From NCBI RefSeq assembly GCF_042242105.1, contig NC_092014.1, positions 1,361,374-1,425,373 of the forward strand: DNA of 64,000 bases, read 5' to 3'. The position numbers and the translations under genes are program-made. The notes under the pieces were generated by a model. The model was given only the letters and a program-made list of their open reading frames with translations. It searched no databases and was not told the DNA's origin. Shown here piece by piece: positions 28,380 to 40,469 of the stretch. The stretch's first letter is position 1, and each line of letters opens with the position of its first letter. The DNA comes from Pempheris klunzingeri (Eukaryota; Chordata; Actinopteri; Acropomatiformes; Pempheridae).

Positions 28380-28828
28380 GGACTTAATGACAAACTTCCT
28401 TTTATTAAGGCTTCCACTCTGGTTATGTTCTTATTTCTATTACTGCCTGTTTCACTTTTTTCCTTTTGTTTTTATCTTAAAGGTCTGATTTGATTCATGT
28501 CCTGAACTCTTCTAACCACGTGAAGCACTTTGGCTGTATGGATCAAGTTTAGAACGATCATCTCTGCACATAGTTTATACTAAAGGGCCTCCACAGAGCT
28601 TCTATCGCAATGCTAAGCTGTTAGCATGATTACATTTTAATCACACAGCGGGCAGATAATCAATGAGGCTGAATGGTTCATTTGATTAAACGCTGGAGTC
28701 CCGATAAGGCTTCGCTGGGCCGTCTGGGTCCAATAGGGCCTTCGTACACATGTCACATTTCCATTTCCCACAGGTGGATATAGGTGTATACGTATGTGTT
28801 TGTATACGCACACATACATTTTGCTCCT
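28380..28828. other. Convergent gap between Ig receptor and NLR gene
   Basis: Contains the 3' untranslated regions of both genes. No further gene is seen. Confidence 0.5.
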
Positions 28829-31800
28829 CTATCCAGAGTCCTCAAGCTCCTGGAAGAGATACTTCATGGTCTCCTCCCCTTTGAGGATCTCATAGAGAGT
28901 GTCTTTGGCTTGTGGGCCTGCTTTCGTCACATGCGTAAGAATGCCCCTCATCTGATCTTGTCTGGGTTTCAGTGCTCTCAAAGCATCGTAGGTCTCAATC
29001 AGGATAATTTTCTCACTGTAGAGCCGATCCAGGATGAATCCCGTTTCGCTCACCCTGTCAATCAGAGATGTCCAATGGCGATCCACGAAATGATCCCCTG
29101 ACTCTGTCATGGAAGGTAAAAGCAATGAGCAGTGAATACTGCAAGATGTCATAAGTTAAAATACCAAAAACAAGGAAGTAAAAACTATTAGTGCAGAGCG
29201 ATGGTGTTCAGAGCGACTATGTGAGGTCATCTTAAGATGTCTTTCATTTCTGCAGAATAAATGTCTGGTTTTTTTTTACCTTGTTCATGATCAGTGCTTC
29301 GATTTTGATAGTCCCCTGAAACGCAACACAGACGATAATGCTGGTTAGTTACTGGTAACTGATTAGTTACTGGACTTAAAGGTCCAGAGCAGGTTGACAT
29401 GGTCTAATTGTTTTTCAGACGCGGCCGCTGCAGCTCTTTGTCTTCTTCACGCTCGCCTCCGAGATGTTCGTGTTAGCGTGAGCTAGCGAAAAAACAATGG
29501 CGGACAGCGGGGGGGGTGGGGGTGGGGGTCAGGAGGTTATCAGTGGGCGGGGACAGTCAGCCTGCTGAACGGCTGGAGGAGGTCACGTGATCAACGGATC
29601 CCTTTATGACATCATAAAAGGGGCCAAATCTAAACGGTGTGTTTTCACACACGTTTACTAAAAGACGGAGCAGCAGAAACAGACAGGACGGTTCATTCTC
29701 AGATTCTCTGCACGACGCTGGGGGAACACATCTATGGGACCTTTAATGTTTTGTTGTTTTTTTCCCCCATTAGATTCACACACACACAAAGTGCATATTC
29801 AGCTAAACAAAACAAAGGCAGTTCATAATTTAAATTCTTTAAAAAACCACTGACCTTTGCGAATGGAACAGGTCCAGACAGTTTTTGTCGTACTTTCAAG
29901 CTTGAGGGTGAATTTGTTGTTTGCATTTCCGATGAACACCTCGAAGCAGTTTCTGCTTGAACCATATCTGAACACTCGTTCCTGAATGAAGACAATTAAC
30001 TCATTATTTTCAGTGCTAGTATTTGGATAGTTAGTTTTCTAGTGATTTCAGCTACTCAAAGCGTTTTTACATCACATCCTCATTCACACGCTGAAGCTGC
30101 TTCGGGAGCATGTTGGGGTTCAGTGTCGACATGTTGGACGACCCACACTATCACAGCCGCCTCAATGCTGAGGATCTTTTACTTTCTATGTCTTCATAAC
30201 TTCACACAATTAAATTTAAATTTGACACTGTGAATGCAGAACCGTGAAGTTAAAACAGCTAAAACATACTTTGGGTTCAATCGATGCCTCCTTGTTGTCT
30301 GTTGTGATTGAGAAGCGACTTCCCAATTGAAGCGGCGCATCCGGGCCTGGTTTTCCTATTATTACTGATCCACATCCTTTTAGCTGTTTTTCAAATTTCT
30401 GTGAAAAAAAAATAATGAAAAGATCCTCAAAAATGAAAGAAGCCAGTCCAGAGAGTCATGTTTTGAAGTAACGTCATGATCAGGGGGGTCAAACTCACTT
30501 TAGTTCAGGAGCCCAGCCTGATCTCCAACCTTTAAATAACAACGACTCCAAATGTTTCCCTTTGTTTCGGTACACTCTGATCTTTTTACAAAACATTATG
30601 AACGTCCCGCGGCCGGATTGGACCCTCTGGTGGGCCGGTTTTGGCCCATGGGCCGTATGTTTGACCCCCCTGGTCATGATGATTATGGTGCTTTTCCCAA
30701 ACAATGGAGAACACAGAATAAATCACTGTGAATGAAACAGAAACCTTTCGTAGAACACGATAATGCGGCAGCAGGTACACGTCCAGCGTGAGGAATTCTT
30801 TCTTCGTCTTGCATATCATCACGTCACAGTAAGTCCGAATGCCAAGTTTCTCCAAAATCATGGCACCAATTTTTGAGAAACTTGGCTGGAGCAGCTTGAC
30901 GTGGGATGATGTAACTTCAGGCACATGCTTCAAAACATCTCCACAGGTATCAACGTGTAGAACCGCAAACATGTCCGGCGTGGAGTTTTGATCTGCAAAG
31001 CAGAAATTCAGTGATGAGGAAAATTAAATGCCTCTCTGTGCCACATCCCCGACGGCCCGGACCGCTGCCATTTTCCATCCGTCCACCAGAAAATCTCGGA
31101 CTTTCAGCCCTTTTCCCATCACCTGAACTCTCCACCCACCTCCTCAACTGCCTCTCGGTTCTTATTCATTTCCTTTCATTCATCTAGGTGTGAATCTTTT
31201 AAAACAACATCATAAAATTCGGCCTTCAACGCCACTTCAGGATTAAAAAAATTCACAATTCAAGTAATAATTACACACTGATCTGTCTATTGCACAGTAA
31301 TCTCCACATGAACTTTGTGTTTTGGTCTGTAACCCATTTGGTCGCTTGTCCGTCATTTTGAATTTTGTCCAAATCTGTTTTTTGTGGCTGTGACAACATG
31401 TATGAAACTATTCACAACTACAATAAAGCCAACAGTCCTTTTCCAGTATATGAGCACTCACCTATGCAGATCCAGTGAGGCAGGTGCACCTCCTCCATCT
31501 GTCCAGCTGTGACCGTTATGTCCATGAGGGGCCCTGCTGGCATGTATTTCCTGCTCACAGGGCTCATGTGTTCCTCCCATGATCCAAACTGGTAACTGAA
31601 GCAGACCTTGTCTGTGCAGACCCAGCGCAGCGCGGACACGCTGCATTCATAGTGGCCTGCCTCAGACTGTAGGCTGATTTTTGGGAGACAAATGAGTGTC
31701 AAGAAACAAACAAGTAAATTCTGATGTCACCTGATGTCTCCTCGTCTTATTCGGCACAAACTGCACCATTATTAGCGTAAAACACTTAAATTAGCCATCG

Positions 31801-34220
31801 CTGCTTTTCAGTTCATGTGACGTATGAGCATTGAACTGTAATACTTAAGATGAAATCTTTACCGATAGGTGTCAACCTCACTCCCTTCGCTGACTTCAGG
31901 TTCAAGTTTAGTCCAGGTTCTGGAGTCCTGTTTCAGAGGACAATATAGGTTTTTGGTTTTTTTTTTGGATTGTTGGATCAGCCATTTTTAAAAACTGATA
32001 TAACATACAAGCAAAACCCAAAGAAAAAAAAACTTACCGTTACACCACCACACGCTCCAAGCGTCAAACTCCCAGAAGGCCCTTGTCAAAACACACAGGT
32101 TAAGTTTAAAGGAATGTTACGCCCCACATTGGAAAAAACACATTTTCTTTCTTATGGCACTTTTCCACTAGCACCTACTCGACTCCACTCGACCTGTAGG
32201 GTTTCCCACCAGGTGATAGTTCCTGGTACCAGGTACTATTTTAGTACCAACTTCTCTCTGCTTAGCAAGAAGGAACACCTACCCACTGTCATTTTTCAGA
32301 GGATGCAGAAATACGCAGCACAGCCCACAGCACCGCTATCTGCATGCCGAACTCTCAGATGTGGGCTGACAGCTGAGACTCTGGTCACCTAATGCTGTCC
32401 TCTGAGATGAGATCTGTGTGGTCAACGTCCTCGTCTTGCATTCCTCACGTGGCGCATTACAAGGCCGAGTAATGTGACTTGTGCTGTCTAGATTGACTGA
32501 TGCACCGAAGGAGAAGGTTATGGGTGCGACGTACAACCCCACCAAAGATTTTTTCTGTTAATCTCTGGTAAAGCTGAGGGAGAACAGCCCCATCAGGAGA
32601 AAGATGAAGCTTTTAAGCTCTGCCCACACATCCCTCAGTCCAGAGGGAGCTAGGGCTGACCAGACTGCTGTAGCCACAGCAGTGAGGGGGAGACTAAGCA
32701 GCAGCCTGTCAGAAAACCCTCAGCATTGGGGCAAACCAACCCTCATACCCAGCGGAAGGGGAGGGAGCATGTAACCTACTGCTCCTTGCTTCTTCCCACC
32801 AAGAAATCAAGCAAAATGGAGGTGGAAAAGGGCTCTGAAGTTCATGGGTCAGAGACGCTTTTGATTTCCAGCTTCCCAGGCTCTCTCTCAGTTTCTCTCC
32901 CCTCATGTTCACAGGGAGGAGAGCAGGTAGCACATTGTCACCAAGCACTTCCACGCCGTTCAGACAAAACAGAAATAAAGCAAACACACAGTTACCCGTG
33001 TCAACACCACGAACCAGCCACTGCTCTCCAGCATGGTCCACTCTGGAGGAAGAAACAAAGTCAGCTTGTCAGTGTGACAGAGAAACACAGTGTGAGCTCT
33101 TGTTGTCTGGTCCTACCTGAGAGTCTCCAGTCTCCAGCGTGGATCCTCCAGTCTAGCAGACAGCAGCCTCACTCCTGAGGCTCCTGGATAGTTGTAGCTC
33201 AGGTCCAGCTCTCTCAGATGGGAGGGGTTGGAGCTCAGGGCCGAGGCCAGAGCAGCACAGCCTTCCTCAGTGATCATACAGCCTGACAGCCTGGAGACAC
33301 ACACACAATAAAAAAACTTTCCCGACTAAAACGAAATGTAGCACACAGCCAAACAAAACCACAAGCTGTCATCAAGAAGAGTATTTTTCTCAACAACACG
33401 GAAGAAACCAAATACATGTTTGTTCTGTTTGTTTTATCAACAGGCGAATGCAGTGATACTCAAAAGCAGCACAGTGTGATCTGACCTGAGAGTCTCTAGT
33501 GTGCAGTCTGGACTCTTCAGTCCAGCAGAGAGCAGCCTCACTCCTGAATCCTGCAGGTCGTTGTTGCTCAGGTCCAGCTCTATCAGACTACAGGACTGAG
33601 AGCTGAGAACTGATGAGAGCTCCTCACAGCATCTCTCTGTGAGCCTGGTTTGATTTAACCTGAAAAATAAAACATGAAAAATGTTAATTTACATCAACTA
33701 GTTGAACATACCTGATGCGTTAGATGATATTTAACAGAGTTCAGTAAGCTTATCAAGTGAAAATGTGGATTATTCTTACGATGCAAAGTGTAGACGTGAG
33801 ATTATCTACAATGCAGCAGAGACCAAAAGGAATACATGTCTGTTTTATTTTTTTAAATCATGCAACGTTACAGCGTTGCATCACAGTGTGACCTGACCTG
33901 AGAGTCTCCAGTGTGTAATGTGGACTCTTCAGTCCAGCAGAGAGCAGCTTTACTCCTGAATCCTGCAGGTCGTTGTTGCTCAGGTCCAGATCTATCAGAC
34001 TACAGGTCTTGGAGCTGAGAACTGATGAGAGCTCCTCACAGCATTTCTCTGTGAGCCTGGTTTGATTTAACCTGAAAAAAAGAGAAAAAAAAAATTTACA
34101 TTAACTAGTTGAACATACCTGATGCATTAGATCAGGGGTGCCCACATTTTTACGGCTCGCAAACTACTTTTAAAATAACCAGGTCAAAATTATCTACCTA
34201 CATTAAAAATGCTAAACATA

Positions 34221-34252
<32 letters not shown>

Positions 34253-37200
34253 AGCTTGATGCATTCAATACATTTATGGTCACTACCTTACTCTGATCAC
34301 CTGCACTGAATGGAGCAAATATCCTTCCTGCTTTATTCCCCATCCCAGAGTATCCCTTCTTTAGTAGATATAAATTGGAAGGCTAGCTAGGTCACTCCGC
34401 TTGCTAGAGTTTTGCAGCAGCTAGCGTGTTTGATCGCGCATGTCCCTGCCCGCGACCCATAGCAGAGAAGAGACCGCAGACTGGAGCCCTGAATGACTAT
34501 CAACTTACAAACGCAACTTTTTTTTTTTTTTAAATTATCTTATGCGATTGACCGGTAGATCGTGATCGACGTATTGGGCACCCCTGCATTAGATGATATT
34601 TAACAGAGTTCAGTAGACTTATCAAGATAAATTGTGGAATATTCTTATGAAGCAAATAGAATACACGTTTGTTGTATGTTTGTTTTATCAACAGGCGAAT
34701 GCAGTGATACACAAAAGCAGCACAGTGTGAATTGACCTGAGTCTCGCTAGTGTGCAGTCTGGACTCTTCAGTCCAGCAGAGAGCAGCTTCACTCCTGCAT
34801 CCTGCAGGTTGTTGTTGCTCAGGTCCAGATTTTTCAGACTACAGGACTGAGAGCTGAGAACTGATGAGAGCTCCTCACAGCATCTCTCTGTGAGCCTGGT
34901 TTGATTTAACCTGAAAAATAAAACATGAAAAACATTAATTTACATCAACTAGTTGAACATACCTGATGCATTAGATGATATTTAACATAGTTTAGTAAAC
35001 TTATCAAGGTAAAGTGTGGATTATTCTTACGATGCAAAGTGCAGATGTGAGATTATCTACAATGGAGCAGAGACCAAAAGGAATACATGTCTGTTTCATT
35101 TTTTAAAATCATGCAACGTTACAGCGTTGCATCACAGTGTGACCTGACCTGAGAGTCTCCAGTGTATAATGTGGACTCTCCAGTCCAGCAGAGAGCAGCT
35201 TCACTCCTGCATCCTGCAGGTCGTTGTTGCTCAGGTCCAGATCTTTCAGACTACAGGACTGAGAGCTGAGAACTGATGAGAGCTCCTCACAGCATCTCTC
35301 TGTGAGCCTGGTTTGATTTAACCTGAAAAAAAGAAAAAAAAATGTAACTAGTTAAACATGCCTGATGCACTGGATGATATTTAACAGAGTTCAGTAGACT
35401 TTTCAAGAGAAATTGTGGAATATTCTTACGATGCAAAGTGCAGATGTGAGATTCTCAACAACACAGAAGAAACCAAATAGAATATATGTTTGTTCTATGT
35501 GTGTTTTATCAACAGGTGAATGCAGTGATACTCAAAAGCAGCACCATGTGATCTGACCTGAGAGTCGCTAGTGTGCAGTCTGGACTCTCCAGTCCAGCAG
35601 AGAGCAGCCTCACTCCTGAATCCTGCAGGTCATTGTTACTCAGGTCCAGCTCTTTGAGACTACAGGACTGGGAGCTGAGAACTGATGAGAGCTCCTCACA
35701 GCATTTCCCTGTGAGCCTGGTTTGATTTAACCTGATAATGATAAATCAAAACAAAAACGTTGAGTTTAAAGTATTACCAAAGAAGTAGACCTGTAGTAAG
35801 CAAAAATAGTTTAAAGAGTATCTTCATACTAAATCCACTATTTTGAGTTGTTAAATTACACAGCAGACTGGATGAAAGAGAAAAAAAGTTAGTTAACTTT
35901 AGTTAAATAAATAGAATGACCAAGAAAACACTTCTGCAGTCCATAGAGCTAACGAGGGGTGCAAAGTCATGTAATAATTCTCAGTGGGTTTGTCAAGTGG
36001 AGTTTTGCATTACAAAGTGCAATTTCATCCATTGCTCAAGAAATTCAGAGAAACTTTGTACTTCAGTGTTTTTATTGTAGTCTATACAGTTTAAATCTGT
36101 GGATGTTTTTTTTAAACGTATTAACTTGTATGTAAAGCAAGTTAAAAGTTAAGTCTAACCTGAGAGTCTCCAGACTACAGTGTGGACTCTCCAGTCCAGC
36201 AGAGAGCAGCCTCACCCCTGAATCCCGCAGGTTGTTGTTGCTCAGGTCCAGATCTTTCAGATTACAGGACTGAGAGCTGAGAACTGAGGACAGAGCTGCA
36301 CAGCTTCTCTCTGACAGATTACAGCCGCTCAGCCTGAAGGAGAGAGTAAATGCCGATACTGTCGTCAATGTTAAACATGTCACAAAGAAAGACCGTACAC
36401 ATGTCATACAGTTAGTATCTGTGCACTTACAGAGCTTTTCTGGAGGCTTTGACCACTGGCAGCAGCCTCAGAAGAGCCTCCTCTGAAGCAGAATATTTCT
36501 TCAGGTCAAACTCGTCCAGATCTTCTTCTGATGACAGTAAGATGAAGGCCAGAGCTGACCACTGAGCAGGAGACAGTTTATCTGTGGAGAGACTTCCTGA
36601 TCTCAGGTGCTGTCGGACCTCCTCCACCAGAGAACGATCATTCAGCTCATTCAGACAGTGGAACAGGTTGATGCTTCTCTCTGGAGACAGATTCTCACTG
36701 ATCTTCTCCTTGATGTACTTGACTGTTTCCTGACTGGTCTGTGAGCTTCTTTTCTCTTTCAGAACGTCTTGAAGGTGATCCTGATTGGTCTGCAGAGAAA
36801 GACCCATGAGGAAGCGCAGGAACAAGTCCAGGTGTCCATTTGGACTCTGTAAGGCCTTGTCAATAGCAAACCTGTGGACCTCTGTCACAGATGTTTTACT
36901 GAAGACCGTTCGCACACGTTCCCCAAAGGTTTGTCCTGGCTCAGCCATCACATTCTTGTTTCTGTTAGTCAGTGACATCTCCACATAGAGAGCCGCCAGA
37001 AACTCCTGAACACTCAGATGGACAAAGCTGAATATCTTGTTTTCATCTTTCTTCCTCCCACGTTCCTCTTTAAAGATCTCAGTGAAGACTCCTGAGCACA
37101 CTGAGGCTCCACTGACATCAATGCCACTCTCTTTTAGATCTTTCTCATAGAAGATCAGTTTGCCCTTTTCCAGCTGGTGGAAAGCCAGTTTTGCTAATGA

Positions 37201-40129
37201 GTTAACGTACTGAGAGCACTTTTCTGGGCCGTACTTATCTTTTATCTGATCAATCTGAAACGCCAAGAATTCTGCGTACATCTCAGTCAGGGTCTTGGGC
37301 AGCTCTCCTCCTGCTCTGGTCAACAAATCCTCCAGAACCGTAGCAGTGATCCAGCAGAAGACCGGGATGTGGCACATGATGTGGAGGCTTCGTGATGTCT
37401 TGATGTGGGAGATGATTCTGTCGGCCTGCTTCTCATCTGTGAATCTCTTCCTGAAGTACTCCTCCTTCTGAGGGTCCGTGAACCCTCTGACCTCTGTCAT
37501 CACGTCAACAAAGTCAGAATGGATCTGATTGGCCGCTGCAGGTCGTGTGGTTATCCAGAGACGAGCAGAAGGAAGCAGTCTTCTCTTGATGAGGTTTGAC
37601 AGCAGCTCATCCACTGAGGTCGGCTTTGTCACGTCAAACTTAACTGCCTGAGTTTTATTGGTTGAACAGTCCAGCTGAAGGCGGCTCTCGTCCAGTCCAT
37701 CCAAAACAAACAGGAGTTTGAATTCACTCTTGTCATAGTTGGTGTTTCCTGATGACTGCAGAGATGTAAAGATGTAATTCAGAGCTTCTTCCTTGATGCC
37801 TCTGGTCTCTGTGATACATTGATGAATTAGTTCTGCCAAACTAAACTTTTCTCCCTTCCATAAATTCAGCTGGCGGAAGGTGAAGGCGAATATCAGATGC
37901 ACATCTTGATTGGCTCTTCCTTCAGTCCAGTCCAGCACAAACTTCTGTACAAGAAAAGTTTTGCCAATTCCTGCAATTCCATTGGTCAGCACAGTTCTTA
38001 TGGGTTTATATCTTCCAGAGGGGGGTTTGAACATGTCACTGGGTTTTATTGATGTCTCTGTTCCTGATGGCTTCACCACCGCCTCAATCTGCCTGACCTC
38101 ATGCTGTTTGTTGATGTGTACGTCACCCCCAGCTGTGACGTACAGCTCTGTGTAGATATCATCCAGAGGTTGCTCGTCCTTCTGTGACCACCCCTCTTGT
38201 ACAGAACTAAATCTATCTTGGAAGTTTGACTGAAGCAAATGTTGGTAAAATGAGATTGGTCGTGGCTCTGGTACTGGAACGATCCCACCTGTGTGACATA
38301 GAAACAAATAGTCAAGATTTCACAGTTACAGGTGGAGCAAGTTGTCTGAGTGCTCTAGTAGTCAGAGATTTGCAATTGTGTGTGTTGTTCTGGTTCTGTG
38401 CAGGTGTCTGTTAAAGGGTGGGTTCACCCAAACTGCAAAAAAACACATTTTCTTTCCTAATGTACTGTCCGGGCAGACAGTTCTGGTTTTATTTGCTCAA
38501 GCTTTGAGATATTCTTCTCTGAGGTAGAGTACAATAGAATGGGTTTTCACTAGTGGTGTAACATTTAAATACTCAACAGCAGTGCGTTTCTCCGAAAAAT
38601 ATCCCACTAACTCGGGATGATCCAAAGACGAGCTTACGTGGAATCATTATGAAAAAAATTCTCTCATGTTAGACCGGCGTCTCTCTCCGGTCGTAACAAC
38701 GGAGGATTTTATTGGACAAAATCTCACATCAAGCTCCGTCTGTGTTTAGTTTTCAAGTTTTACCAGTGAAATCCTCCTTTGTTACCTTTAGACACTGTGT
38801 GCATGATGGACGCTGGAAAACAAAATCAGTACTCAGACACTAGTGGCTCAGTCTGAAGTACATAATCAACAACACATTAAAAATATTATCTGGAAATACA
38901 AAGAAAAGAAAAAAGTGAGACTGACCTTGTGGTGGTGATCTGATGTCTGACAGCCTCTGCACCAGATCATGCCTGTTCATTCTCTCTAAAACCATCTTGG
39001 TCACCTCCAGAGCTCCATCAGGTTTGTAGGTGTTCACCATCAGATCCGCGGTGTCCCTCCTCTCTACCCTCTCCAGCTGGGACACTGGGATGGCTCTGTA
39101 GCCTTCCAGCCTGTCAAGCTGCCGCACATGCCATTTGAACTCCTTGAATTCATCATCTCTTAAATCCTCCAGAGCCCTCCAAAGGTCGACTGGGTTCACT
39201 GTAACTGGGTTCAACTGATCCTGCTGAGATCAGACAGTGTTTTCAACCAAAAGGAAAACTGTAACACAAATACATCAGAGCAGCAACTGGAAATCTGATC
39301 AACAACAGAGCCACCACTAGAGTCAATGGGCCTCATTCACCAACATCTTCCTTAGTTTTTTCTGAAGCTTCATCTTAAGAAAAGTCTGCATCAGATCTAT
39401 GATGTCCACACCCGTGTTCGACTCGGCACGGTTTAGGTTGCGTTTCCACCGGCCCTAGTACCTGGTACCTCTGCCAGGGTTCCCAGCGAGCTGAGTCGAG
39501 CTGACAATGCGATGTCACCAGAATGCAGGCCACTGATTGGCCAGGGAGCGGTGTCACTTGATGAGTCATGAGCGCAACTCATTCACAAGAATCAAACCCG
39601 CTGTTTTTAAAACCCCAGAAACAGAGGCCGGGCGTTTTTATTATTTCTGTGAACGAGGTAAATGGATACACGCAAAACAAACGCTTCGTGTCCCTAGTTG
39701 TGTTTGTTTGTGCCGTATACAAATTACGCTACCGGAGTTTCAGCCCGCCTTGCTATGGCGACCCCGCCCACTTTGAAGTGGTACTATTCTGTAATGGAAA
39801 CACAACCAAACCGTGTCGAGTCGAGTCGAGTAGTGCTGGTGGAAACGCGGCTTTACTGTCCTCATGAACTGAAAACTTAAAATGAAACTTACCCTGACAT
39901 GGTCTTGAGCTGACTGTCTGAACTGAGAGACCACGCCAGAGAGCAAAGTGTTGACCTTCAAATCAGGTTTTGTGGTAAAAGGCTTGTTACACAAGGGACA
40001 CCGAAACTGGTTGTTAGTGTTCCAGTGTTGAGTGATGCAGTTCTTGCAGAAGTTGTGTCCACATGATGTGCTGACAGGATCAGTGAGCACATCCAGACAG
40101 ATGGAGCACTGAAACTGATCAGCAGTCAT
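28829..40129 (-). CDS. NLRP1-type sensor: RING-PYD-NACHT-LRR-FIIND-CARD
   Basis: Eighteen or more coding exons join without a frame break into 1596 residues. In order they are 39893-40129 (RING, 1-79: [17 protein letters not shown]), 38926-39220 (pyrin domain, 80-177), 36431-38288 (FISNA and NACHT, 178-797; Walker A GIAGIGKT at 37957-37980, Walker [11 protein letters not shown]), seven 174-nt LRR exons (33117-36333), 32996-33042 and 32038-32081 (linkers), 31863-31927, 31462-31673, 30745-30992, 30270-30398 and 29855-29981 (FIIND), 29280-29315 (linker) and 28829-29103 (CARD, TAG). The FIIND has the HLPH motif and a QPSF-SKIG autoproteolysis site. By family knowledge, NLRP1-like proteins self-cleave in FIIND; loss of the N-terminal part frees UPA-CARD to nucleate caspase activation. 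The ATG at 40129 follows an acceptor, so a 5' UTR exon lies upstream. Joining RING and PYD to NACHT is a phase-based prediction. Confidence 0.85.
30481..30672. mobile_element. Short non-autonomous hAT element
   Basis: Terminal inverted repeats CAGGGGGGTCAAAC and GTTTGACCCCCCTG are flanked by a perfect 8-bp duplication GTCATGAT (30473-30480 and 30673-30680), diagnostic of hAT transposition. It lies within the intron between two UPA exons of the NLR gene and does not touch splice sites. Confidence 0.9.
30874..30879 (-). other. Predicted FIIND autoproteolysis site (Phe-Ser)
   Basis: Codons TTC (30877-30879) and TCA (30874-30876) encode Phe1364 and Ser1365 of the assembled protein, in [15 protein letters not shown]. 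This aligns with the SFS cleavage context of NLRP1 and CARD8, where peptide-bond breakage precedes the Ser. The upstream exon carries the conserved VHLPHW (HLPH) of the ZU5 half. Confidence 0.8.
32140..32260. repeat. Fragment related to the 39.4-39.9 kb element
   Basis: CACTTTTCCACTAGCACCTA, CTCGACTCCACTCGACC and CCTGGTACCAGGTACT resemble the terminal parts of the element at 39411-39856. It lies between an NLR linker exon and the LRR exons. Confidence 0.4.
33117..36333 (-). repeat. Array of seven 174-nt LRR exons
   Basis: Exons 36160-36333, 35558-35731, 35149-35322, 34737-34910, 33898-34071, 33486-33659 and 33117-33290 are each exactly 174 nt with the same phase, encoding 58 residues (two LRRs each). 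The pattern is [20 protein letters not shown] then LxxLDLSNNxLxDSGVxLLSAGL. Introns alternate between two types: one with ATCAACAGGCGAATGCAG upstream of exons 33486 and 34737 (and a variant for 35558), the other with CATGCAACGTTACAGCGTTG for 33898 and 35149. This indicates duplication of a two-exon unit. Confidence 0.9.
34133..34586. mobile_element. Non-autonomous hAT element in an LRR intron
   Basis: Perfect 12-bp terminal repeats CAGGGGTGCCCA and TGGGCACCCCTG are flanked by the 8-bp duplication CATTAGAT (34125-34132 and 34587-34594). Paralogous introns at 33711-33730 and about 35362-35382 carry the uninterrupted site GATGCRTTAGATGATATT or a close variant, so the empty site is visible in the same window. 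A short TA run lies inside. Confidence 0.92.
39411..39856. mobile_element. Small DNA transposon with CGACTCG-rich ends
   Basis: The left part holds TTCGACTCGGCACGGTTT and GCGTTTCCACCGGC. The right part holds AACCGTGTCGAGTCGAGTCG and GGTGGAAACGCGGC in inverted orientation. It fills the RING-PYD intron of the NLR gene (39221-39892). The homologous intron of the upstream module lacks it. The superfamily is not assigned. Confidence 0.6.
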
Positions 40130-40244
40130 GTCTGTACACAATGGGAAAGAAAAGGTTATTTTCAAATTGGTTTAGATTACATGTTTAACAACAACAAAGG
40201 AGATGTCATAAGTGTTCTTTTAAAGCTGGGGGGACGGCGATTCT

Positions 40245-40469
40245 TTGGAAAAGGCAAAAAAAAAAAGCCAGAATTTGAAAAATGCAGCTCCCCCTTTCTG
40301 TCCTAAGCCCCTCCCACCTGATGACCTGTGGAACCTGATGAGTCTGTGGAGGAATAAATGTAGGAACACGCTGAAAAAGATTCAGGAAAAGTTGAAGAAA
40401 CATAAGCAAGATTATAAGAAGCTGAAGGACCAGAACAGTCGCTGGCCCAAACATCATCAGCCTGATTAA
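40245..40469 (+). other. Lys-rich open frame of unknown status
   Basis: A 74-codon open frame ends WPKHHQPD and includes PLPPDDLWNLMSLWRNKCRN then KKIQEKLKKHKQDYKKLK. It lies opposite and upstream of the RING exon in DNA that is absent from the paralogous module near 44.77 kb. I do not recognise it. It may be a remnant of inserted coding sequence or chance. Confidence 0.2.

Noticed and set aside
29401-29640. GC-rich segment with G-runs in an NLR intron as a possible internal promoter
   Set aside because: Only composition supports it; no initiator, exon or conserved motif could be seen.
31970-33178. Plus-strand open frames of 140 and 150 codons
   Set aside because: They lie opposite NLR linker and LRR exons and in transposon remnants, with no domain of their own.
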